A stretch of 64,000 bases of DNA from JAAYHG01 sp012735455. Its GTDB lineage: Bacteria; Bacillota; DTU030; DUMP01. The stretch is taken from positions 186,001 to 250,000 of the forward strand of contig JBMNIX010000009.1 in NCBI GenBank assembly GCA_050951365.1, given 5' to 3'. Below, one piece after another: positions 16,501-23,417 of the stretch. The notes beneath the pieces are model-generated. The model saw only the letters and a program-made list of their open reading frames with translations. It had not been told where the DNA came from and ran no database searches. The position numbers and the translations under genes are program-made. Numbering within the stretch: the first letter of the stretch is position 1; each line of letters starts with the position of its first letter.

Positions 16501-17382
16501 CTAAGCCTGGGACCAAATTAAGGTGCCATTTTGAAAAGAGGTCATAGCCGCATTATTCTTCATCAAGTAAGTTAGGTGGGCAGAAAGAGCGGCACAGGTA
16601 AGAAAGTATTGGTTGGGGTTTTGTGGAATGTCCTTATCACGCATTATGCGCGCCAAAAGCTCCTCCCTGCTGGCAGGTTCAGCCAGCAAAGAAAGAATAT
16701 ACTGAGAAACCGACTGCAATCTCTCTTCATTAGCAACCAGTAGGGAACTGATATCCGTCGTCAATTCACCATGCCCGGGCAAATAGTATGTTGCCGAAAT
16801 GGTTGATAGCTTTTTTAATGTAGCCAGTGCTGCCTCTACCTGCGCGTAATACGGCAGGTAGTACTTCTCCAGGGTGTCCTTAGGAAAAAAAGCGTCGGCA
16901 CAAAAGAACACCCCGTCCGGTGTAAGAACTCCAATCTGCCCTGGAGAATGCCCCGGCAAAAGGATTGGCTCCAAAGGCGCAAGCTCATCTCTTGCATCCT
17001 CAAGAACGCAATCTACCCGTGAGGGCGCGGCCATCAGAAACTTGTTTCTGAGCGCGGGCAAAGGGTCGCCCCCGAAAAGGTAGAAAGGCTCAAAATAAGG
17101 ATTTTCGATAACTGCCGCTTCCAGCGCTGTAGCCCACATTGATGCCTGGGTACGCTTTTGCAAGAACGCGTTGCCGCCACAATGATCGGCATGGCTATGA
17201 GTATTTATGATGTTCACTAGCGGCAACGCATCCAACTCCTTGAGGGCTCTTAGCAGCTTCCGCGCGCTACCATCATCTAGCCCAGTATCAATAACTGTGC
17301 TACCGCCTTCCGGGTGCAGGTAGATCCCGATATTTACCGCGCCGGGCAAGTAGTATGTACAGCCCACAATATGAGTAACCAC
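16501..17382 (-). CDS. MBL-fold metallo-hydrolase
   Basis: This is a metallo-beta-lactamase-fold hydrolase of unknown substrate. The 293-residue product has the metal motif THSHADHCGG, a third ligand region LLPGHSPGQIGVL, the bridging Asp in FFCADAFFP, and a further His in YYLPGHGE. The core fold ends near residue 210. The remaining 80 residues form a helical C-terminal domain (SREELLARIMRDKDIPQNPNQY) that looks like a winged helix. The GTG start follows AGGGGG. Glyoxalase II-like or lactonase activity is possible but not provable from sequence. Confidence 0.85.
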   Translation of the reverse strand: MVTHIVGCTYYLPGAVNIGIYLHPEGGSTVIDTGLDDGSARKLLRALKELDALPLVNIINTHSHADHCGGNAFLQKRTQASMWATALEAAVIENPYFEPFYLFGGDPLPALRNKFLMAAPSRVDCVLEDARDELAPLEPILLPGHSPGQIGVLTPDGVFFCADAFFPKDTLEKYYLPYYAQVEAALATLKKLSTISATYYLPGHGELTTDISSLLVANEERLQSVSQYILSLLAEPASREELLARIMRDKDIPQNPNQYFLTCAALSAHLTYLMKNNAAMTSFQNGTLIWSQA

Positions 17383-17429
17383 ATCCTACCCCCTCTACCG
17401 CAAGCCTCAGGTATGATTCTTCAAAGGCT

Positions 17430-17458
17430 AATGCCACTGACCCTTAGCCAGTGGCATT
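17430..17458 (-). terminator. Hairpin terminator downstream of tRNA-Leu(UAA)
   Basis: AATGCCACTG (17430-17439) pairs perfectly with CAGTGGCATT (17449-17458). It lies between the tRNA and the MBL-fold gene. The T run is weak on the minus strand. Confidence 0.65.
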
Positions 17459-17475
17459 TAGATATTCTGCTTTTA

Positions 17476-17564
17476 TGGTGCCGGAGACCGGGGTCGAACC
17501 GGTACGCACGTTACCGTGCGAGGGATTTTAAGTCCCTTGCGTCTGCCTATTCCGCCACTCCGGC
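17476..17564 (-). tRNA. tRNA-Leu (anticodon UAA)
   Basis: The acceptor stem is GCCGGAG/CTCCGGC with encoded CCA, there is a long variable arm, and the anticodon stem AGGGA/TCCCT encloses CTTAAAA. It is a class II tRNA. A consensus-like promoter lies just upstream. Confidence 0.97.
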
Positions 17565-17577
17565 ATTTACACAATCT

Positions 17578-17606
17578 ATTGTACCACCTGCAAGAATGAT
17601 TATCAA
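17578..17606 (-). promoter_or_regulatory. Sigma-A promoter of tRNA-Leu(UAA)
   Basis: On the minus strand the -35 element is TTGATA (17601-17606), the spacer 17 bases, and the -10 element TACAAT (17578-17583), immediately before the tRNA. Confidence 0.8.
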
Positions 17607-17711
17607 GCAGTGTCGCGCATCTTTTCCTCAAGCAGTAACAAACTATAACAATTATCACGAAGTCTCTTGCAAATCCGGAGCACATGTTCTATTCTAAATG
17701 GCACAGGAGGG

Positions 17712-18587
17712 ATGGCATTGAACGAGAAAGCACTATACGATATCGCCATTATCGGCTGCGGCCCCGCAGGGCTCTCGGCTGCTGTCAACGCAGCCATTCG
17801 TAAGAAGGATCTTGTTATCTTGGGCTCTGAATTCTGTAGTCCTAAACTCCATCGCGCCCCGCACATTAACAACTACTTGGGACTGCCTAATGTCAGCGGC
17901 GAACAACTACGCCAAGCATACCTGAAACACGTAGAGGACTTCGGCCTCGAGATAAAGCACTCCCGGGTAGAAACTGTGATTCCCCTTGACGACAGTTTTC
18001 AAATTCTAACACGCAACAAGCTGTACGAAGCTAAATCGGTAATTATCGCGACAGGCGTGGTAGAAGTCAAAACCCTGCCGGGCGAAGAAGATTTCCTCGG
18101 ACGCGGCGTGAGTTATTGTGCTACCTGCGATGGGCCACTTTTTGCCGATAGTCCCGTAGCAGTTATCTCAGACATTGTGGAGGGCGAAGAAGAAGCCAAT
18201 TTCCTGGCTGATATCGCTTCTCAGGTGTATTACCTCCCCCTTTACAAAGGAAACTACCGACTAAAGAGCACGGTCCAGGTGATAGAAGCACGCCCTAACG
18301 CCATCAATGGTCTCTCAGGCGTAGAGCAACTCCACCTCGCCGACGGAAGCTCTCTAGACGTGTCTGCTGTTTTTATCATCCGCGAGGCCACTAACCCCAG
18401 CAATGTGCTTCCAGGTTTGAGTCTCTCGGGCACTGCTATTCGCGTCGATCGCAGCCAAGCCACTAACATCCCTGGCGTCTTCGCCGCCGGGGACTGCACA
18501 GGTCGTCCTTATCAGTTAGCCAAGGCCGTGGGCGAAGGCCAGGTAGCAGCTCTCAATGCTGTCCGCTATCTGGACCAGAAACGATAG
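17712..18587 (+). CDS. Thioredoxin-reductase-like flavoprotein lacking the NADPH-binding motif
   Basis: The fold is that of low-molecular-weight thioredoxin reductase. FAD binding is shown by IIGCGPAGLSAAV at the N-terminus and by GVFAAGDCTGRPYQLAKAVGEGQVAA at the C-terminus. The redox pair is CATC in SYCATCDGP. Where NADPH-dependent enzymes have GGGxSAxEEA and HRRxxxR, this protein has VISDIVEGEEEANFLADI and PLYKGNYRLK. The usual NADPH contacts are therefore absent. Clostridial ferredoxin-dependent flavin thioredoxin reductases lack the same motifs, so ferredoxin is a possible donor. Start: ATG 17712 is close to AGGAGGG; TTG 17718 has better spacing. No thioredoxin gene is adjacent. Confidence 0.85.
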   Translation: MALNEKALYDIAIIGCGPAGLSAAVNAAIRKKDLVILGSEFCSPKLHRAPHINNYLGLPNVSGEQLRQAYLKHVEDFGLEIKHSRVETVIPLDDSFQILTRNKLYEAKSVIIATGVVEVKTLPGEEDFLGRGVSYCATCDGPLFADSPVAVISDIVEGEEEANFLADIASQVYYLPLYKGNYRLKSTVQVIEARPNAINGLSGVEQLHLADGSSLDVSAVFIIREATNPSNVLPGLSLSGTAIRVDRSQATNIPGVFAAGDCTGRPYQLAKAVGEGQVAALNAVRYLDQKR

Positions 18588-18634
18588 CCAGACTATTTGT
18601 ATTTTCCTGCCAGCGCCAATAATGTCAAACATAA

Positions 18635-18663
18635 AAGGTCCTGCCGGCTCGCGGTAGGACCTT
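18635..18663 (-). terminator. Terminator of the tRNA array
   Basis: AAGGTCCTGCCG and CGGTAGGACCTT form a stem with one wobble pair. On the minus strand it ends in TTTTATGTTT. It lies just past tRNA-Cys, the last tRNA, and may also back-stop the convergent flavoprotein gene. Confidence 0.75.
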
Positions 18664-18685
18664 CATAAAAAGCAAAAACAAAAAA

Positions 18686-18761
18686 TGGAGGTGCGGGCCG
18701 GATTTGAACCGGCGAATAGTGGTTTTGCAGACCACGGCGTTAGCCCCTTCGCCACCGCACC
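18686..18761 (-). tRNA. tRNA-Cys (anticodon GCA)
   Basis: The acceptor is GGTGCGG/CCGCACC with encoded CCA, and GTGGTCTGCAAAACCAC forms the anticodon arm. Last tRNA of the nine-gene array. Confidence 0.97.
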
Positions 18762-18847
18762 TGGACAATTACATTATAACACTTGGTTTACCGACGGGCA
18801 AGGTCGAAACAGGTTAGGCGGAGCTTGCCCTGGCTAGGCCGAACAAA

Positions 18848-18922
18848 TGGAGCGGAAGACGAGATTCGAACTCGCGACCCTCGCCTTGGCAAGGCGATGC
18901 TCTACCACTGAGCTACTTCCGC
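18848..18922 (-). tRNA. tRNA-Gly (anticodon GCC), copy 2
   Basis: Acceptor GCGGAAG/CTTCCGC, encoded CCA, anticodon loop containing GCC. Its sequence is identical to the copy at 19044-19118. Confidence 0.97.
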
Positions 18923-18950
18923 GCGCGGAAACACAGTTGACCAAAAAAAT

Positions 18951-19026
18951 TGGCGGAAGCGATGGGAGTCGAACCCACGATCTCCTGCGTGACAGGCAGG
19001 CATGTTAACCACTACACCACGCCTCC
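18951..19026 (-). tRNA. tRNA-Asp (anticodon GUC), copy 2
   Basis: Acceptor GGAGGCG/CGCTTCC with discriminator G and encoded CCA, anticodon loop CTGTCAC. Identical to the copy at 19215-19290. Confidence 0.97.
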
Positions 19027-19043
19027 GCGTACAAAGGAAAAAA

Positions 19044-19118
19044 TGGAGCGGAAGACGAGATTCGAACTCGCGACCCTCGCCTTGGCAAGGCGATGCTCTA
19101 CCACTGAGCTACTTCCGC
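19044..19118 (-). tRNA. tRNA-Gly (anticodon GCC), copy 1
   Basis: Same sequence as 18848-18922, with a complete cloverleaf and encoded CCA. Confidence 0.97.
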
Positions 19119-19121
19119 TTT

Positions 19122-19197
<76 letters not shown>

Positions 19198-19214
19198 ATA
19201 TTTAGTTGGGAAGA

Positions 19215-19290
19215 TGGCGGAAGCGATGGGAGTCGAACCCACGATCTCCTGCGTGACAGGCAGGCATGTTAACCACTACACCACGCCTCC
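19215..19290 (-). tRNA. tRNA-Asp (anticodon GUC), copy 1
   Basis: Same sequence as 18951-19026, complete with encoded CCA. Confidence 0.97.
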
Positions 19291-19296
19291 GCATAT

Positions 19297-19372
19297 TGGT
19301 GGGCGAAACAGGGCTCGAACCTGTGACCTCCTGGGTGTGATCCAGGCACTCTCCCAGCTGAGCTATTCGCCC
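19297..19372 (-). tRNA. tRNA-Val (anticodon CAC)
   Basis: Acceptor GGGCGAA/TTCGCCC, encoded CCA, anticodon stem CCTGG/CCAGG around ATCACAC. Confidence 0.96.
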
Positions 19373-19376
19373 ATAT

Positions 19377-19459
19377 TGGTGTCGGAGGGGGGACTTGAAC
19401 CCCCACGGTTGCCCACACGCCCCTCAAACGTGCGCGTCTGCCAGTTCCGCCACTCCGAC
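19377..19459 (-). tRNA. tRNA-Leu (anticodon GAG)
   Basis: Class II tRNA with a long variable arm, acceptor GTCGGAG/CTCCGAC, encoded CCA, anticodon loop TTGAGGG. Confidence 0.95.
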
Positions 19460-19462
19460 TCA

Positions 19463-19550
19463 TGGTGCCGAAGGTGGGACTCGAACCCACACGAGCGCGC
19501 AGCCCATGGCGCCCTGAACACCACGTGTCTACCAGTTCCACCACTTCGGC
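19463..19550 (-). tRNA. tRNA-Leu (anticodon CAG)
   Basis: Class II tRNA, acceptor GCCGAAG/CTTCGGC, encoded CCA, anticodon loop TTCAGGG. First gene of the array. Confidence 0.95.
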
Positions 19551-19582
19551 AACTCGGCAGCGGTTCTGCCGAATACATTTTG

Positions 19583-19610
19583 ATTATAGCATAAAACGCC
19601 TCGATGTCAA
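19583..19610 (-). promoter_or_regulatory. Consensus sigma-A promoter of the tRNA array
   Basis: On the minus strand the -35 element is TTGACA (19605-19610), the spacer 16 bases, and the -10 element TATAAT (19583-19588) with an extended TG. Both hexamers are perfect. It lies 33 bases before the first tRNA, as expected for stable RNA. Confidence 0.93.
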
Positions 19611-19623
19611 GATTATCTTACCG

Positions 19624-20670
19624 CTAAATCCGTTGTTTGAGACGGGGATTTGGCGTAATACCAGGAATCCTGCCCCGCTTTGCCACTGGTATCCCGCTTA
19701 CAACCTTAAGGTCCATGGTCATGTCAATTGGTGGTGCCGCGCTGATATAACTGCCAATACCGAAGGCGGACGCTCCCGCTGCCTTAAGCTCTATTATGCG
19801 CTCTGGGGTTACCCCACCGGAAACGAAGACACCTACATGCTTAAAGCCCTTTTGGTCCAAGCGCTGTCTTACTTCATTGACAAGACCCGGCGTTACGCCG
19901 CCGCGTTCGCCCGGCGTATCCAGCCTCACACCGCTCAACCTATCGCCTAAGGCCTCCGCCACTCTGAGAGCCTCTTCGGCCTCATCATGGAAGGTGTCAA
20001 CAAGTAACAACCGCGGTGCGTCAGGCGGCATCACTTTATCGTATATCTTAGCCACCTCTACCGTGTCCCCCATAATAAGAATCACCGCATGGGGCACCGT
20101 GCCAGAAGGCTCACGGCCAGCTAATCTGGCGCCCAAGATACAACTGGCACCGTCAAACCCGCCAATTAATGCTGCCCGTTCCATAACGGGTGCCACCGCC
20201 GGATGCACATGCCGGGCACCGAAACAGAAAAGAGGCGTATCCCCTGCTGCCCTGCGGCACTCTCTTGCCGCAGTCGCCCAGCCACTGGCACTGGCCATAA
20301 AGCCCAAAAGCACTGTTTCGTAAAGACCGAACTTATCATAGGGTCCTTCAATACGCATTATGACTTCCTTTTCCTCAAACTCGTCGCCCTCGGTCAAAGA
20401 CCAAACTTTGAGCCCTTCCCGGCCCGCCAGCAGGTTCAGTGCCTCACCTACCCCCGCCAGTACTCCCTTGCGGCGGGCAAATATTTCTGCCACAACCGGC
20501 GTTGCACCCAGTCCCATGTGATGTAAAATCTCATAGGTACGAACGAAGTAGATATCTGTTGTAGCTCCTTGCAGGATCTCTTCATGGTTGGCTGAATGAA
20601 AAGGCCGCTTCTTGTCCACCTCTAAGTTGCGAACACGCTCTAAGCTTGTCAGCTCTTGCCCTGTCAACAA
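19624..20670 (-). CDS. pncB: Nicotinate phosphoribosyltransferase
   Basis: This enzyme makes nicotinate mononucleotide from nicotinate and PRPP in the NAD salvage pathway. The 348-residue product shows ATTDIYFVRTYEIL near the N-terminus, ARHVHPAVAPVMERAALIGGFDGASC, RLDTPGERGGVTPGLV (phosphoribosyl contacts) and FVSGGVTPERI near the C-terminus. It belongs to the shorter clostridial/archaeal type. The start appears to be one of two adjacent TTG codons (20670 or 20667) behind GGGAGTGAG. Confidence 0.92.
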   Translation of the reverse strand: MLTGQELTSLERVRNLEVDKKRPFHSANHEEILQGATTDIYFVRTYEILHHMGLGATPVVAEIFARRKGVLAGVGEALNLLAGREGLKVWSLTEGDEFEEKEVIMRIEGPYDKFGLYETVLLGFMASASGWATAARECRRAAGDTPLFCFGARHVHPAVAPVMERAALIGGFDGASCILGARLAGREPSGTVPHAVILIMGDTVEVAKIYDKVMPPDAPRLLLVDTFHDEAEEALRVAEALGDRLSGVRLDTPGERGGVTPGLVNEVRQRLDQKGFKHVGVFVSGGVTPERIIELKAAGASAFGIGSYISAAPPIDMTMDLKVVSGIPVAKRGRIPGITPNPRLKQRI

Positions 20671-20741
20671 AGCTCACTCCCTCGGTACATCTGCATCAGT
20701 TTCCTAATTTCTCCTTCAGGTACGAAATACCTCTTTTGAGC

Positions 20742-21311
20742 TCAAAACTTGTAGATGCGTTTGTACCAATCATAATTTCTAAGGACCTTGCGTACGTAAA
20801 CCCTGGTTTCGGGAAAAGGTATATTGTCCAAGGTCAACTTCTCGCCCTGCGCTTCCCGTTCCTCCATCCACGCTCGGACATTACCGCGACCGGAATTATA
20901 GGCAGCCAAGGCAAGAACTAGATCGCCATCAAATTCATCCAGCAAACCCCGCAGATACCAAGCCCCGATCTGAATATTGGTTTCGGGTTCCAACAACTGG
21001 TCCGTGCTGAAGCTTTCAAGCCCCAGCCTCTCCGCTGCCCAGGCCCCGGTCTTGGGTACTATCTGCATGAGACCTAAAGCACCGGCATGAGAACGAGCCT
21101 TAGGGTGATACTTGCTCTCAGCGCGGATTACAGCTGCCAAGAGCAGAGGATCCACCTGATAGTTGGCGCCATACTCTTGCAACAGAATCTGGTGGTGTAG
21201 CGGGAAGAAAAGCCGCCAAAAGGCGCGACTGCTTAGTATAAGAACTGCGGCTAAGACCGAAACCGCAAGCCAGGTCACCATTCTTAAGAGCCTCTGTTGT
21301 TGTCTTTTCAT
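20742..21311 (-). CDS. Lytic transglycosylase, Slt-type
   Basis: This is a membrane-anchored muramidase that cleaves the glycan strand to 1,6-anhydromuramate. The 189-residue product has one N-terminal TM anchor (VTWLAVSVLAAVLILSS). The Slt domain follows, with catalytic Glu in VIRAESKYHPKARS, then GALGLMQIVPKT and the AAYNSGRGNV motif. It overlaps coaE by four bases and is co-transcribed with it. Confidence 0.94.
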   Translation of the reverse strand: MKRQQQRLLRMVTWLAVSVLAAVLILSSRAFWRLFFPLHHQILLQEYGANYQVDPLLLAAVIRAESKYHPKARSHAGALGLMQIVPKTGAWAAERLGLESFSTDQLLEPETNIQIGAWYLRGLLDEFDGDLVLALAAYNSGRGNVRAWMEEREAQGEKLTLDNIPFPETRVYVRKVLRNYDWYKRIYKF

Positions 21312-21943
21312 TCAGCCCTTTCCTCATCCTTACAGGCCTTCTTAGAGGCCAGCAAATCTTGTAAAGCCGTTTTGACCGTTTTCTCAGTTATTGCCAGACT
21401 CTTGGAGTTATCAATTACCCGATCGGCCCAGGCGCACTTTTTCTCCAGTGGTAACTGCGCCGCCACCCGGGCTGACGCCTCTTCATGTGTCAGTCCGGAC
21501 CGTTCCTGCAGTCTCTTGAGCTGAGTCAGCGGGTCCACATAAACAACCCAAACCTCATCTGCCGGAACAGAGCACTCCGTCTCAAAGTAGAGGGGTATCT
21601 CCAGCACCACGAAGGCCGCGCTCTTTTGTGCCTCGACCATTTGTTGGTGCATAAGGTCAAATATTCGCGGGTGAGTGATTTTCTCCAACCGTCGCCGAGC
21701 TGCGGGGTCCGTAAAGACTAAGCGTCCCAATTTCACCCGGTCTATTTCTCCTGTTGACGTGAGAACACCCTGTCCCCAAGCCGACACAACTTCTTTCCAG
21801 GCTGCTTGGCCAGGAAGTAACACCTCTCGTGCCAAGCTGTCAGCAGATATCACCCTTCCTCCTGCGGCAGCTAATAACTTGGCCACCGTACTTTTCCCGC
21901 TTGCGATTCCGCCTGTTAGCACAATCACTGGTGCAGCTGGCAT
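21308..21943 (-). CDS. coaE: Dephospho-CoA kinase
   Basis: This is the last step of CoA synthesis, phosphorylating the 3'-OH of dephospho-CoA. The 211-residue product has the P-loop TGGIASGKST, SADSLAREVL, the ITHPRI motif and EIPLYFE, all family hallmarks. CGGAGGG precedes the ATG. The order polA-mutM-(small genes)-coaE follows that of Bacillus, where ytaF sits between mutM and coaE; ytaF is not found here. Confidence 0.96.
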   Translation of the reverse strand: MPAAPVIVLTGGIASGKSTVAKLLAAAGGRVISADSLAREVLLPGQAAWKEVVSAWGQGVLTSTGEIDRVKLGRLVFTDPAARRRLEKITHPRIFDLMHQQMVEAQKSAAFVVLEIPLYFETECSVPADEVWVVYVDPLTQLKRLQERSGLTHEEASARVAAQLPLEKKCAWADRVIDNSKSLAITEKTVKTALQDLLASKKACKDEERAE

Positions 21944-21964
21944 CTAAATCCCTCCGGGAGAATA

Positions 21965-22157
21965 CTATTCTGCTTCCAGCGGGTTCATCCCTGCCAGAAA
22001 CCAACACAAAACATTGTGCTCTACAACAACAGCCAGCAGTACACCGCGCAGAGGTCTGGCCCAAACCCCAGTAGAAGAAGCCGAAAATCCGTTCCACAAG
22101 CATGCTCACCAGCGGCATGTAAAGGCCGCTCAACAGCAGGTGCGTAGAGAGCGGCAT
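21965..22157 (-). pseudogene. Possible small membrane protein with a one-base frameshift
   Basis: From ATG 22157 one frame reads MPLSTHLLLSGLYMPLVSML VERIFGFFYWGL. Dropping one G from TTTGGGCC at about 22058-22062 continues as ARPLRGVLLAVVVEHNVLCW, then FLAGMNPLEAE, with a stop at 21965. The joined 63-residue product would have two hydrophobic helices and end just before the coaE ribosome site. The uncorrected frame degenerates into Cys/Arg-rich sequence. I do not recognise a family; the ytaF position is suggestive but the sequence does not match YtaF. Confidence 0.4.
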
Positions 22158-22230
22158 TAGTACTTTACTGATCTTAATAAGAAGATCTCTCAGGATAGGC
22201 GTATTTTCTCGTAACCGTGCGAGGTCTGAC

Positions 22231-22479
22231 TTAGCGTGGCTTGTGCGTAATCTCCAACCGCTGCGTACCATTCTGGTAGAGCTGCTCAAACCCACGGTCA
22301 ATGGTTGAGACCTCATCCCGGTCCAACGTTATCAGGCCTTCTTTGTCCAAGATCTGCACTACCTCAAACAGGGAGCCTTTCTTATCTTCTGGGAGTTCCC
22401 GCACAAAACGATTTATCTCTTCCGGCGGTACATTATTCCAGAATTTAATCCCACCGTACTGCAGGTATTTTTCTGCCAC
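22231..22479 (-). CDS. Hypothetical protein, 82 residues
   Basis: I do not recognise this gene. A GTG at 22479 follows AAGGGGA at six bases. The product is soluble and acidic-amphipathic, with IKFWNNVPPEEINRFVRELP and a central helix FEVVQILDKEG. It has no Cys, signal or TM segment. It lies between mutM and coaE on the same strand and is probably part of that operon. Confidence 0.7.
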   Translation of the reverse strand: MAEKYLQYGGIKFWNNVPPEEINRFVRELPEDKKGSLFEVVQILDKEGLITLDRDEVSTIDRGFEQLYQNGTQRLEITHKPR

Positions 22480-22570
22480 AACTATTCCCCTTATCCTGTA
22501 TTCGCCCGGGTTTAGAATAACCTGCAGGGGGGATGACTATGCCTGTTCCCGTGGCAACCGTCTAACAGGG

Positions 22571-23416
22571 TTATTTAACTGACTTGGCAGAGTTGGGTTG
22601 GCAAAGTGGACAATAGACTGTGCTGCGCCCACCTTTTCGTTCACCAACCAAAGTGGTCCCACAGCGGCGGCAGGGATGACCCTTACGTCCGTAGACAGCT
22701 AATTTCTGCTGAAAAGCACCAGGCACACCGTGACCATTAACATAATCGCGGATCGATGTGCCTCCGCTGCCAAGGGCGTCAGCCAACACTGTACGGATCG
22801 CCTGAAACAACCGTCCCACCTCGGCGGCGGTGAGCGAGTTAGCGGAACGCAGCGGATTTATGCCGGCGCGAAAAAGTGCCTCATCGACATAAATGTTGCC
22901 TAATCCCGCCACCACCCTTTGGCCAAGGAGAATGTTCTTTATTGGGCAACGGTGCCTGGCCAGTGCTGCTGCTAACCCCGCCGGAGTAAAATCTGCACTT
23001 AAGGGCTCCGGCCCTAAGGCCGCAATTCCTGGCAAGGAGCACACTTCAGCTTTCGGCAACAGGAACACCATGGCAAAAGAGCGTACATCATGCAGGTGGA
23101 GCTCTGCTGGCGGGATAAGCTTAATAAGCAGCCGGGTGTGAGGTGTAACCTCGTGCCCCTCAGCGTAAAAGAGCAAGCGCCCTGTCATCCTAAGGTGTAC
23201 AACCAGCACCTCGCCCTGACTAAGGTAGATCAAGAGGTACTTTCCGCGCCGCCCTACATCTCGAATTTCCTTCCCAGTAAGTTTTTCTTTCAGTACCTCA
23301 GGACTCACATTTTTTAGTTGGGTAGATCGAAGCACCTCCACCTCTGTTATCACCTGCCCTACCAAGTGCGGTAAGAGCGTACGGCGGACTGTCTCTACCT
23401 CTGGTAACTCAGGCAT
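22571..23416 (-). CDS. mutM: Formamidopyrimidine-DNA glycosylase
   Basis: This is a bifunctional glycosylase/AP lyase that removes 8-oxoguanine. The 281-residue product begins PELPEVETVRR with the catalytic N-terminal proline and Glu. It has the helix-two-turn-helix region (VVAGLGNIYVDEALFRAGINP) and a C-terminal zinc finger with CRRCG and CPLC pairs. It starts one base after the polA stop and so is translated with polA. The pairing of repair glycosylase and DNA polymerase I is conserved in Firmicutes. Confidence 0.97.
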   Translation of the reverse strand: MPELPEVETVRRTLLPHLVGQVITEVEVLRSTQLKNVSPEVLKEKLTGKEIRDVGRRGKYLLIYLSQGEVLVVHLRMTGRLLFYAEGHEVTPHTRLLIKLIPPAELHLHDVRSFAMVFLLPKAEVCSLPGIAALGPEPLSADFTPAGLAAALARHRCPIKNILLGQRVVAGLGNIYVDEALFRAGINPLRSANSLTAAEVGRLFQAIRTVLADALGSGGTSIRDYVNGHGVPGAFQQKLAVYGRKGHPCRRCGTTLVGERKGGRSTVYCPLCQPNSAKSVK

Positions 23417-23417
23417 G

